DNA of 64,000 nucleotides from Aeromonas veronii (lineage in GTDB: Bacteria; Pseudomonadota; Gammaproteobacteria; Enterobacterales; Aeromonadaceae): contig NZ_CP157875.1 in NCBI RefSeq assembly GCF_040215105.1, positions 717,501-781,500 of the forward strand, read 5' to 3'. A model generated the notes under the pieces. The model saw only the letters and a list, made by a program, of their open reading frames with translations, was not told where the DNA came from and searched no databases. Below, one piece after another: positions 53,431-62,903 of this stretch (its first letter is position 1; each line of letters opens with the position of its first letter). The position numbers and the translations under genes were made by a program.

Positions 53431-54297
53431 TCAGCTGGGGTCAGCGTGAGCAAGCGTGACGACGCGGTTGTCGATGAGGCGAGCCTTGCCGAGATAAGCG
53501 GCCATCAGGATCACCAGTTGCTGGCTGTCGCCGGTTGCCGCCTCCAGGGTCGCCGCATCGACGATGTCGATGGCATCGGTCCGAAAACCTGCGTTGTCCA
53601 GACGCTGACTGGCCTTGGCCACCAGAGAGGGCAGGTGATGCTCTCCCGCCTCGATCTGCTCGGCTACCCAGTTCATGGTGCGGGCGAGCTCGGGGGCCAG
53701 GGCACGCTCGGCAGCGGTGAGGTAGCCGTTGCGTGATGACAGGGCCAGCCCGTCTTCGGCACGCACCGTGGGCACACCGACGATCTCGATAGGCATGGCC
53801 ATGTCATCCACCATTTTGCGGATCAGTGCGAGCTGCTGGTAGTCCTTCTGGCCGAAGCAGGCCACATCCGGTTGCACCAGGTTGAACAGCTTGGTGACGA
53901 CGGTGCTTACCCCGCGGAAGTGCCCCGGACGCAGCGCCCCTTCCAGCAGACTGGAGAGACCGGGCACTTCGACGAAGGTCTGGCTGGCGAGACCATGGGG
54001 ATACATGAGTTCCGGGGTCGGGGTGAACACCAGATCCACGCCGGCGGCCTGCAGGGCGGCGCAGTCCTGCTCCAGGGTGCGGGGGTAGTTGGCGAGGTCT
54101 TCGGCCTTGTCGAACTGCAAGGGATTCACGAAGATGCTGACCACCACCTTCTCACCGTGGCTGCGGGCCTCGTTGACCAGGGTCAGATGGCCCTGATGCA
54201 GGTTGCCCATGGTGGGGACGAATGCGATGGCACGACCTTCACGGCGCCACTGACCGATCTGCTCGCGCAGGGCGGCGGGATTATTAACGACGAGCAT
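53431..54297 (-). CDS. panC: Pantothenate synthetase
   Basis: A 288-aa enzyme joining pantoate and beta-alanine. ATG 54297 gives [17 protein letters not shown]. The HIGH-like [43 protein letters not shown] and the KMSKS-like LSSRNGYL are intact. It follows panB by 104 nt with a hairpin between. No panD is adjacent, so beta-alanine is made elsewhere. Confidence 0.96.
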   Translation of the reverse strand: MLVVNNPAALREQIGQWRREGRAIAFVPTMGNLHQGHLTLVNEARSHGEKVVVSIFVNPLQFDKAEDLANYPRTLEQDCAALQAAGVDLVFTPTPELMYPHGLASQTFVEVPGLSSLLEGALRPGHFRGVSTVVTKLFNLVQPDVACFGQKDYQQLALIRKMVDDMAMPIEIVGVPTVRAEDGLALSSRNGYLTAAERALAPELARTMNWVAEQIEAGEHHLPSLVAKASQRLDNAGFRTDAIDIVDAATLEAATGDSQQLVILMAAYLGKARLIDNRVVTLAHADPS

Positions 54298-54361
54298 CAA
54301 TAGTTCACCTTCGGATAGATCCAAGAGAATGGGTTGAATGGGTTATCGGCAGATGGCGAAA

Positions 54362-54379
54362 CGGGGGCCATGGCCCCCG
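54362..54379. other. panB-panC intercistronic hairpin
   Basis: An 18-nt perfect palindrome, CGGGGGCC joined to its complement, with only three T after it on the minus strand. It may attenuate or protect mRNA between panB and panC. Confidence 0.5.
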
Positions 54380-54401
54380 CTCGCGTCCCTGAGGCCGGCT
54401 G

Positions 54402-55196
54402 TCAGTTGAAGCAGTGCTCCGGGCCCGGGAAGGTGCCCTCGCTGACCTCTTTCACATAGAGGCGGATGGCGGCATGCATGTCGCCGGTCTCGGCCAGGAA
54501 GTTCTTGGTGAACTTGGGCACATAGCCGGAGGTGATGCCGAAGGCGTCGTGCATGACCAGGATCTGGCCATCGGTGACGGGGCCCGCACCTATGCCGATC
54601 ACCGGGATGCGCAGTGCCTTGGTGATGCGCTCGGCCAAGGCGACCGGCACGCATTCCAGCACCAGCAGCTGGATGCCGGCAGCTTGCAGCTCCAGGGCCT
54701 GGCGGTAGATCTCCTGAGCGTGATACTCATCGCGTCCCTGCACCTTGAAGCCGCCAAACACGTGTACGGATTGCGGGGTCAGCCCCAGGTGACCGCATAC
54801 CGGCACGCCGTTGCGGGTCAGATGGCGGATGCTCTCGCAGAGCCAGTCGCCCCCTTCCATCTTCACCATGCGGGCACCTGCGGCCATCAGCCGGGCGGCG
54901 TTCTGGTAGGTCTGCTCCGGAGTGGCATAGCTCATGAACGGCATATCGGTCACCACCAGCGCCTTGCTGGTGCCACGCACCACGCAGCGGGTATGGTAGA
55001 CCATCTCGTCCATGCTGACCGCCAGGGTGTCTTCACCACCCTGCAGCACCATGCCGAGGGAATCGCCGATGAGCAATACCTGTGCACCCTCGTCGTCAAA
55101 CAGCTTGGCGAAGGTGGCGTCATAGGCGGTGATGGCGGTGATTTTCTGGCCGTCCTGCTTCATCTTCATCAGGCCGGTGGTTGTGATCTTGCTCAT
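54402..55196 (-). CDS. panB: Ketopantoate hydroxymethyltransferase
   Basis: A 264-aa enzyme, the E. coli length, converting alpha-ketoisovalerate and methylene-THF to ketopantoate. [48 protein letters not shown] and [20 protein letters not shown] are conserved. It is 18 nt downstream of folK, so pan genes join the folK-pcnB run. Confidence 0.97.
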   Translation of the reverse strand: MSKITTTGLMKMKQDGQKITAITAYDATFAKLFDDEGAQVLLIGDSLGMVLQGGEDTLAVSMDEMVYHTRCVVRGTSKALVVTDMPFMSYATPEQTYQNAARLMAAGARMVKMEGGDWLCESIRHLTRNGVPVCGHLGLTPQSVHVFGGFKVQGRDEYHAQEIYRQALELQAAGIQLLVLECVPVALAERITKALRIPVIGIGAGPVTDGQILVMHDAFGITSGYVPKFTKNFLAETGDMHAAIRLYVKEVSEGTFPGPEHCFN

Positions 55197-55214
55197 TGCG
55201 TTGCTCCTACTTCT

Positions 55215-55712
55215 CTACTCATCCGTGGCACCGGCAAGGATCGACAGACCATTGCGCGGGCAGCGGGCAACCAGTTCGGCGAGCGGGGTGCCACAGGGCA
55301 GCACCAGGTCGGGCGCCAGTTCGGCGAGGGGCAGCAGGACGAACTCCCGCTCCTTCATGCCGTAGTGGGGGACAATCAGGCGTTCATGCTGGATGACTTG
55401 CTCACCATAGAGCAGCAGATCCAGATCCAGGGTCCGCGGACCCCAGCGCTCGTCCTTGCGCACACGTCCTTGTTCCAGCTCTATTTTCTGCAATTGATCC
55501 AGCAAGGCCAGGGGGCCGAGCCGGGTCTGGAGTCGCACCACGGCATTGACATAGTCCGGCTGATCCGCCGGGCCCATGGGGCGACTGCCGTAGAGGTGCG
55601 AGGCCTGTACCAGGTTAGACTCCGGCAACGCCATCATTGCTCTGATGGCCCGCCTGGCCTGGGCGAGAGGATCCCCCAGGTTGGAGCCGATAGCGACGAA
55701 GACCTCGATCAT
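55215..55712 (-). CDS. folK: 6-hydroxymethyl-7,8-dihydropterin pyrophosphokinase
   Basis: A 165-aa folate-synthesis enzyme. FVAIGSNLGDPLAQARRAI, YVNAVVRLQT and the signature RWGPRTLDLDLLLYG are present, with the catalytic Asp pair in LDLD. It is 9 nt after the pcnB stop and in the same operon, as in E. coli. Confidence 0.95.
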   Translation of the reverse strand: MIEVFVAIGSNLGDPLAQARRAIRAMMALPESNLVQASHLYGSRPMGPADQPDYVNAVVRLQTRLGPLALLDQLQKIELEQGRVRKDERWGPRTLDLDLLLYGEQVIQHERLIVPHYGMKEREFVLLPLAELAPDLVLPCGTPLAELVARCPRNGLSILAGATDE

Positions 55713-55721
55713 GGGACTGGC

Positions 55722-57176
55722 TTACTCGGCGGCTTTGGGCTTGCGGCGACGGGGGCGGCGGCGATTGCGGCTGTTGCTGCTGCGTTTCTCACCGCTGCGC
55801 TCTCCTGCCGGTGCGCGCTCACCGCGTCCCGCGTCCCGTTGCAACTGCGGGCGCACGTCCGGGTTGGCGGCTACGTAGCGTTCCCACCAGCTGGCGAGTT
55901 CGCCCAGGCCCCGCTCGACCCGGTTGCGCAGCAACAGGAAGTCGAAAGCTGCGCGGAACTTGGGATGCTCCATGGCGCGCTCGGGATGACGGCCCTGGCG
56001 ACGGGTCAGTCGCTGTTGCAGTGCCCAGATGTCGCGCACGTCCGTGGTGAAGCGGCGCGGCACCGCGATGATCCGCACCTGGGCATCCAGCACCTCGTTG
56101 ATGGCCAGCATGAAGGCGTCGTACCAGGGCAGGCCGCTCTCGTTCTCCAGCACCCGGCCACGGGCTTCGACGGCGCCCCACAGCAGGGTGGCGTAGAGGA
56201 AGGCTGGGCTGACCCGCTTCTCCTCACGGACCCGGTTGTCGGTATCGATCAAGGCCTGTTCGATGAACTGCTCGTAGGGAGAGTTGCCATGGGGGGTGAA
56301 CAGGGCGGCGACCTGGGGGAACAGGGGCTGGAACAGACCGTATTCCCGCAGGAGCTTGTAGGTGGCGAGGCCGTCGCCGGCGAGGAACAGCTTGAGAGTT
56401 TCCTCGAACAGGCGGGCCGCCGGAATGTCTTGCAGCAGGGGCGCCAGCTCCTTGATGGGGGCGGCGGTGCGAGGGCTGATGTGCATGTCCAGCTTGGCGG
56501 CGAAGCGCACGGCGCGCAGCATGCGCACCGGATCTTCCCGATAACGGGTCTCGGGATCGCCGATCAGTTCCAGCTTGCGCTCGGCCAGATCCTCGATGCC
56601 CCCCTCGAAGTCGTGCAGGGTAAAGTCCCTGGCGCTGTAGTAGAGGGCATTGACGGTGAAGTCGCGGCGCTCGGCATCCTCTTCGATGGTGCCGTAGACG
56701 TTGTCCCGCAGCAGCATGCCTTCATCAGACTGGGCCGACACGTGCTTGCTGGTATTGACCTGATGGTGGTGACCCCGGAAGGTGGCCACTTCGATCACGT
56801 CACGACCAAAGACGATGTGAGCCAGGCGGAAGCGGCGGCCGATCAGGCGGCAGTTGCTGAACAGTGCCTTGATCTGTTCCGGCGTCGCGTTGGTGGCGAT
56901 GTCAAAATCCTTTGGCGTCTTCCCGAGCAGAATGTCACGGACGCCGCCACCCACCAGGTAGGCGTCATAGCCTCCCTTGTTCAGGCGGTAGAGCACCTTG
57001 AGCGCGTTCTCGCTGATCTCTTTGCGCGAGATGGGGTGCTGGTCACGGCTCAGGATGCGGCGCTGGCCGGCGACATGGGTCGGCAGGCTGGATTCCATCG
57101 ACTGCTCGCCGTCTTCCTTGCCGAGCACCTTGCGGCAAAAGTTTGCGATCTGGGAAAAAATGGTACACCTCTTCAT
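55722..57176 (-). CDS. pcnB: Poly(A) polymerase I
   Basis: A 484-aa nucleotidyltransferase that adds poly(A) to RNA 3' ends. ATG 57176 gives MKRCTIFSQIANFCRKVLGKEDG, matching the E. coli N terminus; ATG 57098 would drop it. LVGGGVRDILLGKTPKDFDIATNATP holds the DxD site. RRFRLAHIVFG, RRDFTVNALYY and a basic Arg-rich C terminus (RNRRRPRRRK) typical of PcnB follow. Confidence 0.95.
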   Translation of the reverse strand: MKRCTIFSQIANFCRKVLGKEDGEQSMESSLPTHVAGQRRILSRDQHPISRKEISENALKVLYRLNKGGYDAYLVGGGVRDILLGKTPKDFDIATNATPEQIKALFSNCRLIGRRFRLAHIVFGRDVIEVATFRGHHHQVNTSKHVSAQSDEGMLLRDNVYGTIEEDAERRDFTVNALYYSARDFTLHDFEGGIEDLAERKLELIGDPETRYREDPVRMLRAVRFAAKLDMHISPRTAAPIKELAPLLQDIPAARLFEETLKLFLAGDGLATYKLLREYGLFQPLFPQVAALFTPHGNSPYEQFIEQALIDTDNRVREEKRVSPAFLYATLLWGAVEARGRVLENESGLPWYDAFMLAINEVLDAQVRIIAVPRRFTTDVRDIWALQQRLTRRQGRHPERAMEHPKFRAAFDFLLLRNRVERGLGELASWWERYVAANPDVRPQLQRDAGRGERAPAGERSGEKRSSNSRNRRRPRRRKPKAAE

Positions 57177-57292
57177 GACTTCAAATTGACGGGAGGCCAA
57201 AAAATAGCGGCCTATCATAGCTCAGGCCTGGCCAAATGCGAAACTATGTGGTCTGCGCACCGGATACGGCGCTGACCTGCTGGCCGACTGGG

Positions 57293-58219
57293 TCAGGTAT
57301 CCGGCTTGTTGCCCCCAAACAGAATGGTCGGCTGATGGGGCACCCGTGCCAACTGCCAGTGGGCTATTCCCCAGGCAATCATCTGCGCAACGGTTCCCTC
57401 GGCCAGCTCGGGAGGCGGGTTTTGGCCGAGGAATGCGAGGGCCTGCCAGAGGGCGGGTCTCACCTCATCGAGCGCCAGGGCCGGGGCGTGATTCTGCTTG
57501 GAGAGCTTGTGGCCATCGGCCAGCACCGCCAGGGGTAGATGCACCCAGGCGGGCACCGGCGCCCCCAGCATCCGGTAGAGCGCAATCTGGCGCACCGTGG
57601 GCTCCAGCAGATCGGCGCCCCTGACGATCTCTGTGATGCCGCAGTCCATGTCATCCACCACCACCGCCAGGTTGTAGGCGTAGAGCCCGTCCCGGCGGCG
57701 GATGATAAAGTCCTCCTCCGCCAGGGCCGCCGGCACCGAGATCCGGCCCTGCAGCGCATCCTCGAAGTGATAGACGGGCTGGCGCTGGCGCAGGCGGGCG
57801 GCGCAGCCGGAAGCCGGTAAGCCCAGCTCCCGGCAATGGCCGCCATAGAAACCGCCGGCGGCCATGATCTCGCGCCGGGTACAGCGGCACCAGTAGAGGT
57901 GGCCGGCCCGATAGAGCCCCTCGATGATCTCGTCATAACGCCCATGGCGCAGGCTCTGATAGACAACCTCCCCATCCCACTCGAGGCCATGGGCCTCCAG
58001 TGTGCGGAGAATGAGGTCGCTCGCGCCGGCCATCTCCCGCGGCGGATCGATGTCCTCGATGCGCACCAGCCATTTTCCTTGCCGGGATCTCGCCTGCAGA
58101 AAGCTGCCAAGGGCCGCCACCAGGGATCCAAAGTGGAGCGGGCCTGACGGCGAGGGGGCGAAGCGGCCGATATAAGGGCGAGTCGGGGGCGTAGGGGGGG
58201 CAGTGGTGGGCATGATCAT
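57293..58219 (-). CDS. gluQ: Glutamyl-Q tRNA(Asp) synthetase
   Basis: A 308-aa truncated class I synthetase that attaches Glu to queuosine34 of tRNA-Asp. ATG 58219 or 58213 is possible; neither has a strong ribosome site. The HIGH-like GRFAPSPSGPLHFGSL, the zinc site (YWCRCTRREI with a later HCREL) and the KMSKS-like GHKLSKQNH are intact. The anticodon-binding domain is absent, as expected. It lies downstream of dksA as in E. coli, but a terminator separates them. Confidence 0.93.
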   Translation of the reverse strand: MIMPTTAPPTPPTRPYIGRFAPSPSGPLHFGSLVAALGSFLQARSRQGKWLVRIEDIDPPREMAGASDLILRTLEAHGLEWDGEVVYQSLRHGRYDEIIEGLYRAGHLYWCRCTRREIMAAGGFYGGHCRELGLPASGCAARLRQRQPVYHFEDALQGRISVPAALAEEDFIIRRRDGLYAYNLAVVVDDMDCGITEIVRGADLLEPTVRQIALYRMLGAPVPAWVHLPLAVLADGHKLSKQNHAPALALDEVRPALWQALAFLGQNPPPELAEGTVAQMIAWGIAHWQLARVPHQPTILFGGNKPDT

Positions 58220-58275
58220 CGGGGAAAGCTGAATAATGAGACCGCATTCTGGGCCGCACCCGGCAAAATCACAAT

Positions 58276-58301
58276 AAAAAAGGGAGCTCGCAAGCTCCCT
58301 T
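58276..58301 (-). terminator. Terminator of dksA
   Basis: AAGGGAGCT (58280-58288) pairs with AGCTCCCTT-type bases to 58301 around a 4-nt loop. On the minus strand it is followed by a run of T (58280-58276). Confidence 0.85.
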
Positions 58302-58326
58302 CTGTGATTCACCTTGATGGTCGGCC

Positions 58327-58776
58327 TCAGCCTGCCATCTGTTTTTCCTTGATCTCGGCCAGCGTCTTGCAGTCGACACAGAGGTCGGCGGTCGGACGGG
58401 CTTCCAGACGACGGATGCCAATCTCGATACCGCAATGCTCGCAGTATCCGAAGTCATCGTCTTCGAGCAGCAGCAAGGTCTTCTCGATCTTCTTGATCAG
58501 TTTGCGTTCACGGTCGCGGGTACGCAGCTCGAGCGCGAACTCTTCTTCCTGCGCGGCGCGATCGACGGGATCCGGGAAATTGGCAGCCTCATCCTTCATA
58601 TGGTCAACGGTGCGGTCAACTTCCTGCATCAGTTGGTTACGCCAGGCTCCCAGGATCTTGCGGAAATGAACCTTCTGTTGGTCATTCATGTACTCCTCGC
58701 CAGCTTTCATCTGGTAAGGCTCGACACCCGCAATGGCCAGGGGGCCCAGAGATTTCCTGTTTTCGCCTGTTGGCAT
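58327..58776 (-). CDS. dksA: RNA polymerase-binding transcription factor DksA
   Basis: A 149-aa protein. The coiled-coil tip Asp-Pro-Val-Asp is in [21 protein letters not shown]. The zinc finger uses CEHCGIEIG and [11 protein letters not shown]. It works with ppGpp in the RNA polymerase secondary channel to control rRNA and stress promoters. Length and sequence are near E. coli (151 aa). Confidence 0.97.
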   Translation of the reverse strand: MPTGENRKSLGPLAIAGVEPYQMKAGEEYMNDQQKVHFRKILGAWRNQLMQEVDRTVDHMKDEAANFPDPVDRAAQEEEFALELRTRDRERKLIKKIEKTLLLLEDDDFGYCEHCGIEIGIRRLEARPTADLCVDCKTLAEIKEKQMAG

Positions 58777-58895
58777 GCCCTGTCTCCTAATTCAGCACGC
58801 GACTCGTGCCATCCATAAATTGAGGGCGGTATCTATAGCAGAAGGGTAACCCGTAGGCAAACAAGCCATACCAATATTGTTACCCATTCCAGCAT

Positions 58896-59639
58896 TTATT
58901 TGCAGCCCTCGGGTTGCAGGTGGTCAGATTCAAACGGGATAAAGTCTTGAGCCACCATGCCTCGCACCCCAACATGGGGGCGATAGCATAAAATTTCAAC
59001 CCCCGCCGCCATTGCCTGTTCAATGAGCAGACTATAGTGCGGATCGATGTGCGTTGCCGGGCGCATCCGCGCAATCCCCGAATGCAACACCATGAATAAC
59101 AACACGGCTCTGTGCCCCGCCGCCTTCATGGCCATCAGTTCACGCAGATGTTTGGCTCCCCGGGTCGTCACCGCATCGGGGAAGTAACCCATGCCGGTCT
59201 GCTCCCGTTCGTCCAGCAGGGTGACGGATTTCACCTCGATGTAGCAGCTGGGCCTGTCATCGTCCTCCAGCAACAGGTCGATGCGGCTGTTCTCTTCCCC
59301 GTATTTCACCTCGGTCCGCAGCCTGGCATAACCGGCAAGGGGGGCCAGCGCCCCCTGCTCGATCAACTCGCGGGCAATCTGGTTGGCGCGGGCGGTATTG
59401 ACGCAGATGAAATGGCCCGCCGGACTCTCGGCAATCTCCCAGCTGTGAGCCAGCTTCCGCTTGGGATTGTCGGAGGTGGAGTACCAGACCCGGGTGCCCG
59501 GATCGGCGCAGCCGGTCATGGCGCCGGTGTTGGCGCAATGGATGGTGATGGTCTCGCCATCGTCCAGTTGCACATCGGTCAGGAAGCGTTTGTAGCGGCT
59601 GATGAGCTGCCCGCATTGCAGGGGGGGATCGAAAATCAT
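58896..59639 (-). CDS. sfsA: Sugar fermentation stimulation protein A
   Basis: A 247-aa protein (E. coli 234). N-terminal OB-like [29 protein letters not shown] and the nuclease-like core [37 protein letters not shown] fit SfsA. It binds DNA and was linked to maltose gene control; the nuclease-like core hints at a DNA-processing role. It overlaps thpR by 4 nt and lies upstream of dksA as in E. coli. Confidence 0.94.
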   Translation of the reverse strand: MIFDPPLQCGQLISRYKRFLTDVQLDDGETITIHCANTGAMTGCADPGTRVWYSTSDNPKRKLAHSWEIAESPAGHFICVNTARANQIARELIEQGALAPLAGYARLRTEVKYGEENSRIDLLLEDDDRPSCYIEVKSVTLLDEREQTGMGYFPDAVTTRGAKHLRELMAMKAAGHRAVLLFMVLHSGIARMRPATHIDPHYSLLIEQAMAAGVEILCYRPHVGVRGMVAQDFIPFESDHLQPEGCK

Positions 59640-60181
59640 GGGGTCAGCTCCTCGGGTTTTTGTTCCTTGATGCGAGCCCGCAGGGGCCAGCAGGCGATGG
59701 CTTCATAGCTGACCCCGTCCGGGGTGCTCACCGAGCGATAGAGGCAGAACCGCTCCGCCTGCAGCACGAAGACCGGCGCAGGCAGATCATTGGGGGCTTC
59801 CCCCGCCTTGCGCGACAGGGTGACATGGGGGCGATAGCCCTGTTCCCCGTTGCCGAGCCCCAGCTTCTCGCCGTGACGGCGCAGGGCCCGGGCCAGCACG
59901 TTCAGCTCGTTGGGCCACTCCCTCGGCCCTACCCAGGCGGCCTTGGCGCGGGCGAACCAGCCGGTCTGATCGAGCCGGACGGCAAAGGGCGGGCAGTGCT
60001 GCTGTCCGGCGGCGGCAATCAGGCGCTCCTGGGTCTGCTCGTCGGTTTCTCCGAGAAAGGCCAGGGTGAGGTGCAGGTTCGCCGCCGGGACCGGCAGACC
60101 GGGCCAGGGACGCTCTGCGCGCCAGGCGGCCAGCTCGGCAGCCAGCTCGGGCAGGGGCAGGGCGAAGAAGAGTTTGGACAT
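59636..60181 (-). CDS. thpR: RNA 2',3'-cyclic phosphodiesterase (LigT-like)
   Basis: A 181-aa 2H-phosphoesterase. The two HxTx motifs are HLTL (in [10 protein letters not shown]) and HVTL (in [10 protein letters not shown]). [14 protein letters not shown] is the start at ATG 60181. It opens 2',3'-cyclic phosphates on RNA and has weak tRNA ligase activity. Coupled with sfsA by a 4-nt overlap; divergent from hrpB. Confidence 0.93.
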   Translation of the reverse strand: MSKLFFALPLPELAAELAAWRAERPWPGLPVPAANLHLTLAFLGETDEQTQERLIAAAGQQHCPPFAVRLDQTGWFARAKAAWVGPREWPNELNVLARALRRHGEKLGLGNGEQGYRPHVTLSRKAGEAPNDLPAPVFVLQAERFCLYRSVSTPDGVSYEAIACWPLRARIKEQKPEELTP

Positions 60182-60355
60182 GGGGGGAGTCGGTCCTCGT
60201 GATGCGCAGGTAGGAGCCCATTCTATGGCAGTGGACGGGGGAATGTCTTGCCGACGCCAGTCATCGCCATGCACGGGAGGGAGGGGAGAGGGATGGCTTC
60301 GACGCCATGCGCTTACAGCAGACCCCTTGCTATGGCAGAATGGACACCGTTTTTC

Positions 60356-62830
60356 ATGTCGCCACAGAAGGTTGTCGCCGTTTTGTCCCAACTCCCCATC
60401 GTTTCGGTGCTCCCCGAGCTGTTTGATGCCATCGATAGCCATGCCAGCGTGATCCTGCAGGCGCCCCCCGGCGCGGGCAAGTCGACCCTGCTGCCCCTGG
60501 AGCTGGTACGCCAGCACCGGCTGCCCGGTCGGATCATCATGCTGGAGCCCCGCCGGCTGGCGGCACGGAACATCGCGAGCTTTCTGGCTCGCCAGCTGGG
60601 GGAGAAGGTGGGGGAGCGCATCGGCCTGCGGGTGCGGGGGGAGAGCCGTACCAGCGCCGCGACCCGGCTCGAGATAGTGACCGAAGGGGTGCTGACCCGG
60701 ATGCTGCAGCAGGATCCGGAGCTCGCCGGGGTGTCGCTGGTCATCTTCGACGAGTTTCACGAGCGCAGCCTGCATGCGGATACCGCCCTGGCCTTCGCCA
60801 TCGAGAGCCAGCAGGGACTGAGGGACGATCTCAAGCTGCTGATCATGTCCGCCACTCTGGATGGCATGGCGCTGGAAGCCTTGCTGCCGACAGCTCCCGT
60901 CATCCGCTCAGAGGGGCGCGGCTTTCCCATCGACTATCACTACCGCCCCGCCAACCGCCAGCAGTGGCTGGAGCCGCAGGTGGGCGTCGTAGTGCTTGAA
61001 GCGCTGGCTGCACATCCCGGCAGCGCCCTGGTGTTTCTGCCGGGGCAGGGGGAGATAGAGCGACTGGCGCAATGGCTGGAGGGGCGGCTGCCTGATGATG
61101 TGCGCCTCGCCCCCCTCTATGGCCGCCTCGACATCAAAGCCCAGCAGGCCGCCATCGAACCGGCACCGGCGGGCAGCCGCAAGCTGGTACTCACCACCAA
61201 TGTGGCGGAGACCTCCCTCACCATTGAAGGGATATCGATTGTCATCGATAGCGGGCTGGAGCGGCGTGCCTCCTTCGATCTCAAGAGCGGGGTCACCCGG
61301 CTGGAGACCCGCCAGATCGCCAAGGCGTCCGCCACCCAGCGGGCGGGGCGGGCGGGCCGCTTAGGCCCGGGTATCTGCTACCGGCTCTGGAGTGCCGAGG
61401 TGCAGGAGCGCCTCGCCGAGCAGAGCCCGCCAGACATCCTGACCCAGGAGCTGACCGGCCTGCTGCTGGACGCCGCCCAGTGGGGGGCCAGGGTCGAGAG
61501 CCTGCCGCTGCTGGACCCGCCACCCGCGGCGGCGGTGGCCAGTGCCCAGCGACTGCTGGCCTCCCTCGGCGCGATGAAAGCGGATGGGGAGCAGCAGCTG
61601 ACCCCGGCCGGCCGCGCCATGGCGGCCCTGGGGACCCATCCCCGGTTGGCGCGCATGTTGCTGCGGGCCCGTGAGCTCGAGGCCGAGGGTCTGACAGGGA
61701 TTGTCGCCGATGCCGCTTTCCTGGTGGCGCTGCAGGAAGAGGATCTGCGAGGATCCGAGCGTCTGTCCGTGCTGTTCCAGCGCCGCCAGAGCGCCTTGCG
61801 CCAGGGCGCCGCCCGCTGGTTTGATCGCCTCGGCGTGCGCCCCTCCACCGCCAGGGGGGAGTGGCTCGGGCTGCTCTGCGCCCTCGCCTGGCCGGACAGG
61901 ATCGGCAAACTGCGCAGCGGCAATCGCTATCAACTCAGTGGTGGGGTGAGCTGCGATCTGGTAGAAGGTCATCCCTGTCAGGGGCAAGCAGCGCTCGTCT
62001 CCATCGAGATGGGCCAGAACGAGCGTGGCAGCCGCATCTTCATCGCCGAACCCGTGGAGCTGGATGAGCTGGTGCGCCAGCTGCCTGAACTGGTCAGCGA
62101 ACGCCAGTGGTTCGACTGGGATGAACGGGAGGAGCGGGTGCGGGCCGAGCGCCAGCAGGTACTCGGTGAACTGGTGCTGAGCCAGCGCCCCCTCACGGAT
62201 CTGTCGGACGAGCAGAAGGGGCGCTGCCTGCTGCAGGGCATTCGTCGCAAGGGACTGCACGTGCTGCCCTGGGACGAGAGTAGTGAAGGGCTGCTGGCCC
62301 GGCTGCGCTGCGCCGCCGACTGGTTGCCGGAGGAGGGCTGGCCTGCCATGGATGAGAACAGCCTGCTGGCAACGCTGGAAACATGGTTGCTGCCGGCACT
62401 GAGCGGCATGACGAGGCTGGAGCAGCTCAAGCGTCTCAACCTGGCGGAGCTGCTGCGCCAGTCTCTGCCCTGGCCCCTGCCAAAGCGGCTGGACGAGGCG
62501 TTGCCGAGTCATTTCCAGGCCCCCACCGGCAGCCGGGTGCGCATCCGCTATGAGCCGGGTCAGGCACCGGTGATCCCGGTGCGGATCCAGGAGATGTTCG
62601 GTCAGGCCAGCACGCCCTGCGTGGCCGATGGCCGGGTGGCCCTGGTGGTGGAGCTGCTCTCCCCGGCCCAGCGGCCACTGCAGATCACCGCGGATCTCGC
62701 CGCCTTCTGGGCGGGCTCCTACGAGCAGGTGAAGAAAGAGATGAAAGGGCGCTACCCGCGTCACTACTGGCCGGACAATCCCCTCGAGGCGATGCCGACC
62801 AGAGTGACCAAGAAGAAGATGGGATTGTAG
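60356..62830 (+). CDS. hrpB: ATP-dependent helicase HrpB
   Basis: An 824-aa DEAH-type helicase. The start is uncertain: ATG 60356 is used, but ATG 60332 and a TTG at 60383 (LSQLPIVSVLPEL) are possible; E. coli HrpB starts at the equivalent of the last. Motif I APPGAGKSTLLPLEL, Ia LEPRRLAARN, II DEFHERS, III MSATL, and VI QRAGRAGRLGPG are intact, with a C-terminal HrpB domain ending RYPRHYWPDNPLEA. Role unknown beyond nucleic acid unwinding. It precedes mrcB as in E. coli. Confidence 0.93.
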   Translation: MSPQKVVAVLSQLPIVSVLPELFDAIDSHASVILQAPPGAGKSTLLPLELVRQHRLPGRIIMLEPRRLAARNIASFLARQLGEKVGERIGLRVRGESRTSAATRLEIVTEGVLTRMLQQDPELAGVSLVIFDEFHERSLHADTALAFAIESQQGLRDDLKLLIMSATLDGMALEALLPTAPVIRSEGRGFPIDYHYRPANRQQWLEPQVGVVVLEALAAHPGSALVFLPGQGEIERLAQWLEGRLPDDVRLAPLYGRLDIKAQQAAIEPAPAGSRKLVLTTNVAETSLTIEGISIVIDSGLERRASFDLKSGVTRLETRQIAKASATQRAGRAGRLGPGICYRLWSAEVQERLAEQSPPDILTQELTGLLLDAAQWGARVESLPLLDPPPAAAVASAQRLLASLGAMKADGEQQLTPAGRAMAALGTHPRLARMLLRARELEAEGLTGIVADAAFLVALQEEDLRGSERLSVLFQRRQSALRQGAARWFDRLGVRPSTARGEWLGLLCALAWPDRIGKLRSGNRYQLSGGVSCDLVEGHPCQGQAALVSIEMGQNERGSRIFIAEPVELDELVRQLPELVSERQWFDWDEREERVRAERQQVLGELVLSQRPLTDLSDEQKGRCLLQGIRRKGLHVLPWDESSEGLLARLRCAADWLPEEGWPAMDENSLLATLETWLLPALSGMTRLEQLKRLNLAELLRQSLPWPLPKRLDEALPSHFQAPTGSRVRIRYEPGQAPVIPVRIQEMFGQASTPCVADGRVALVVELLSPAQRPLQITADLAAFWAGSYEQVKKEMKGRYPRHYWPDNPLEAMPTRVTKKKMGL

Positions 62831-62903
62831 AGCCGATTGACCAGGCGCAATCGGACGTTCGCGAAGGCGACAACACAAGCAGGAAGGAAAGCAAAGAGGA
62901 TTT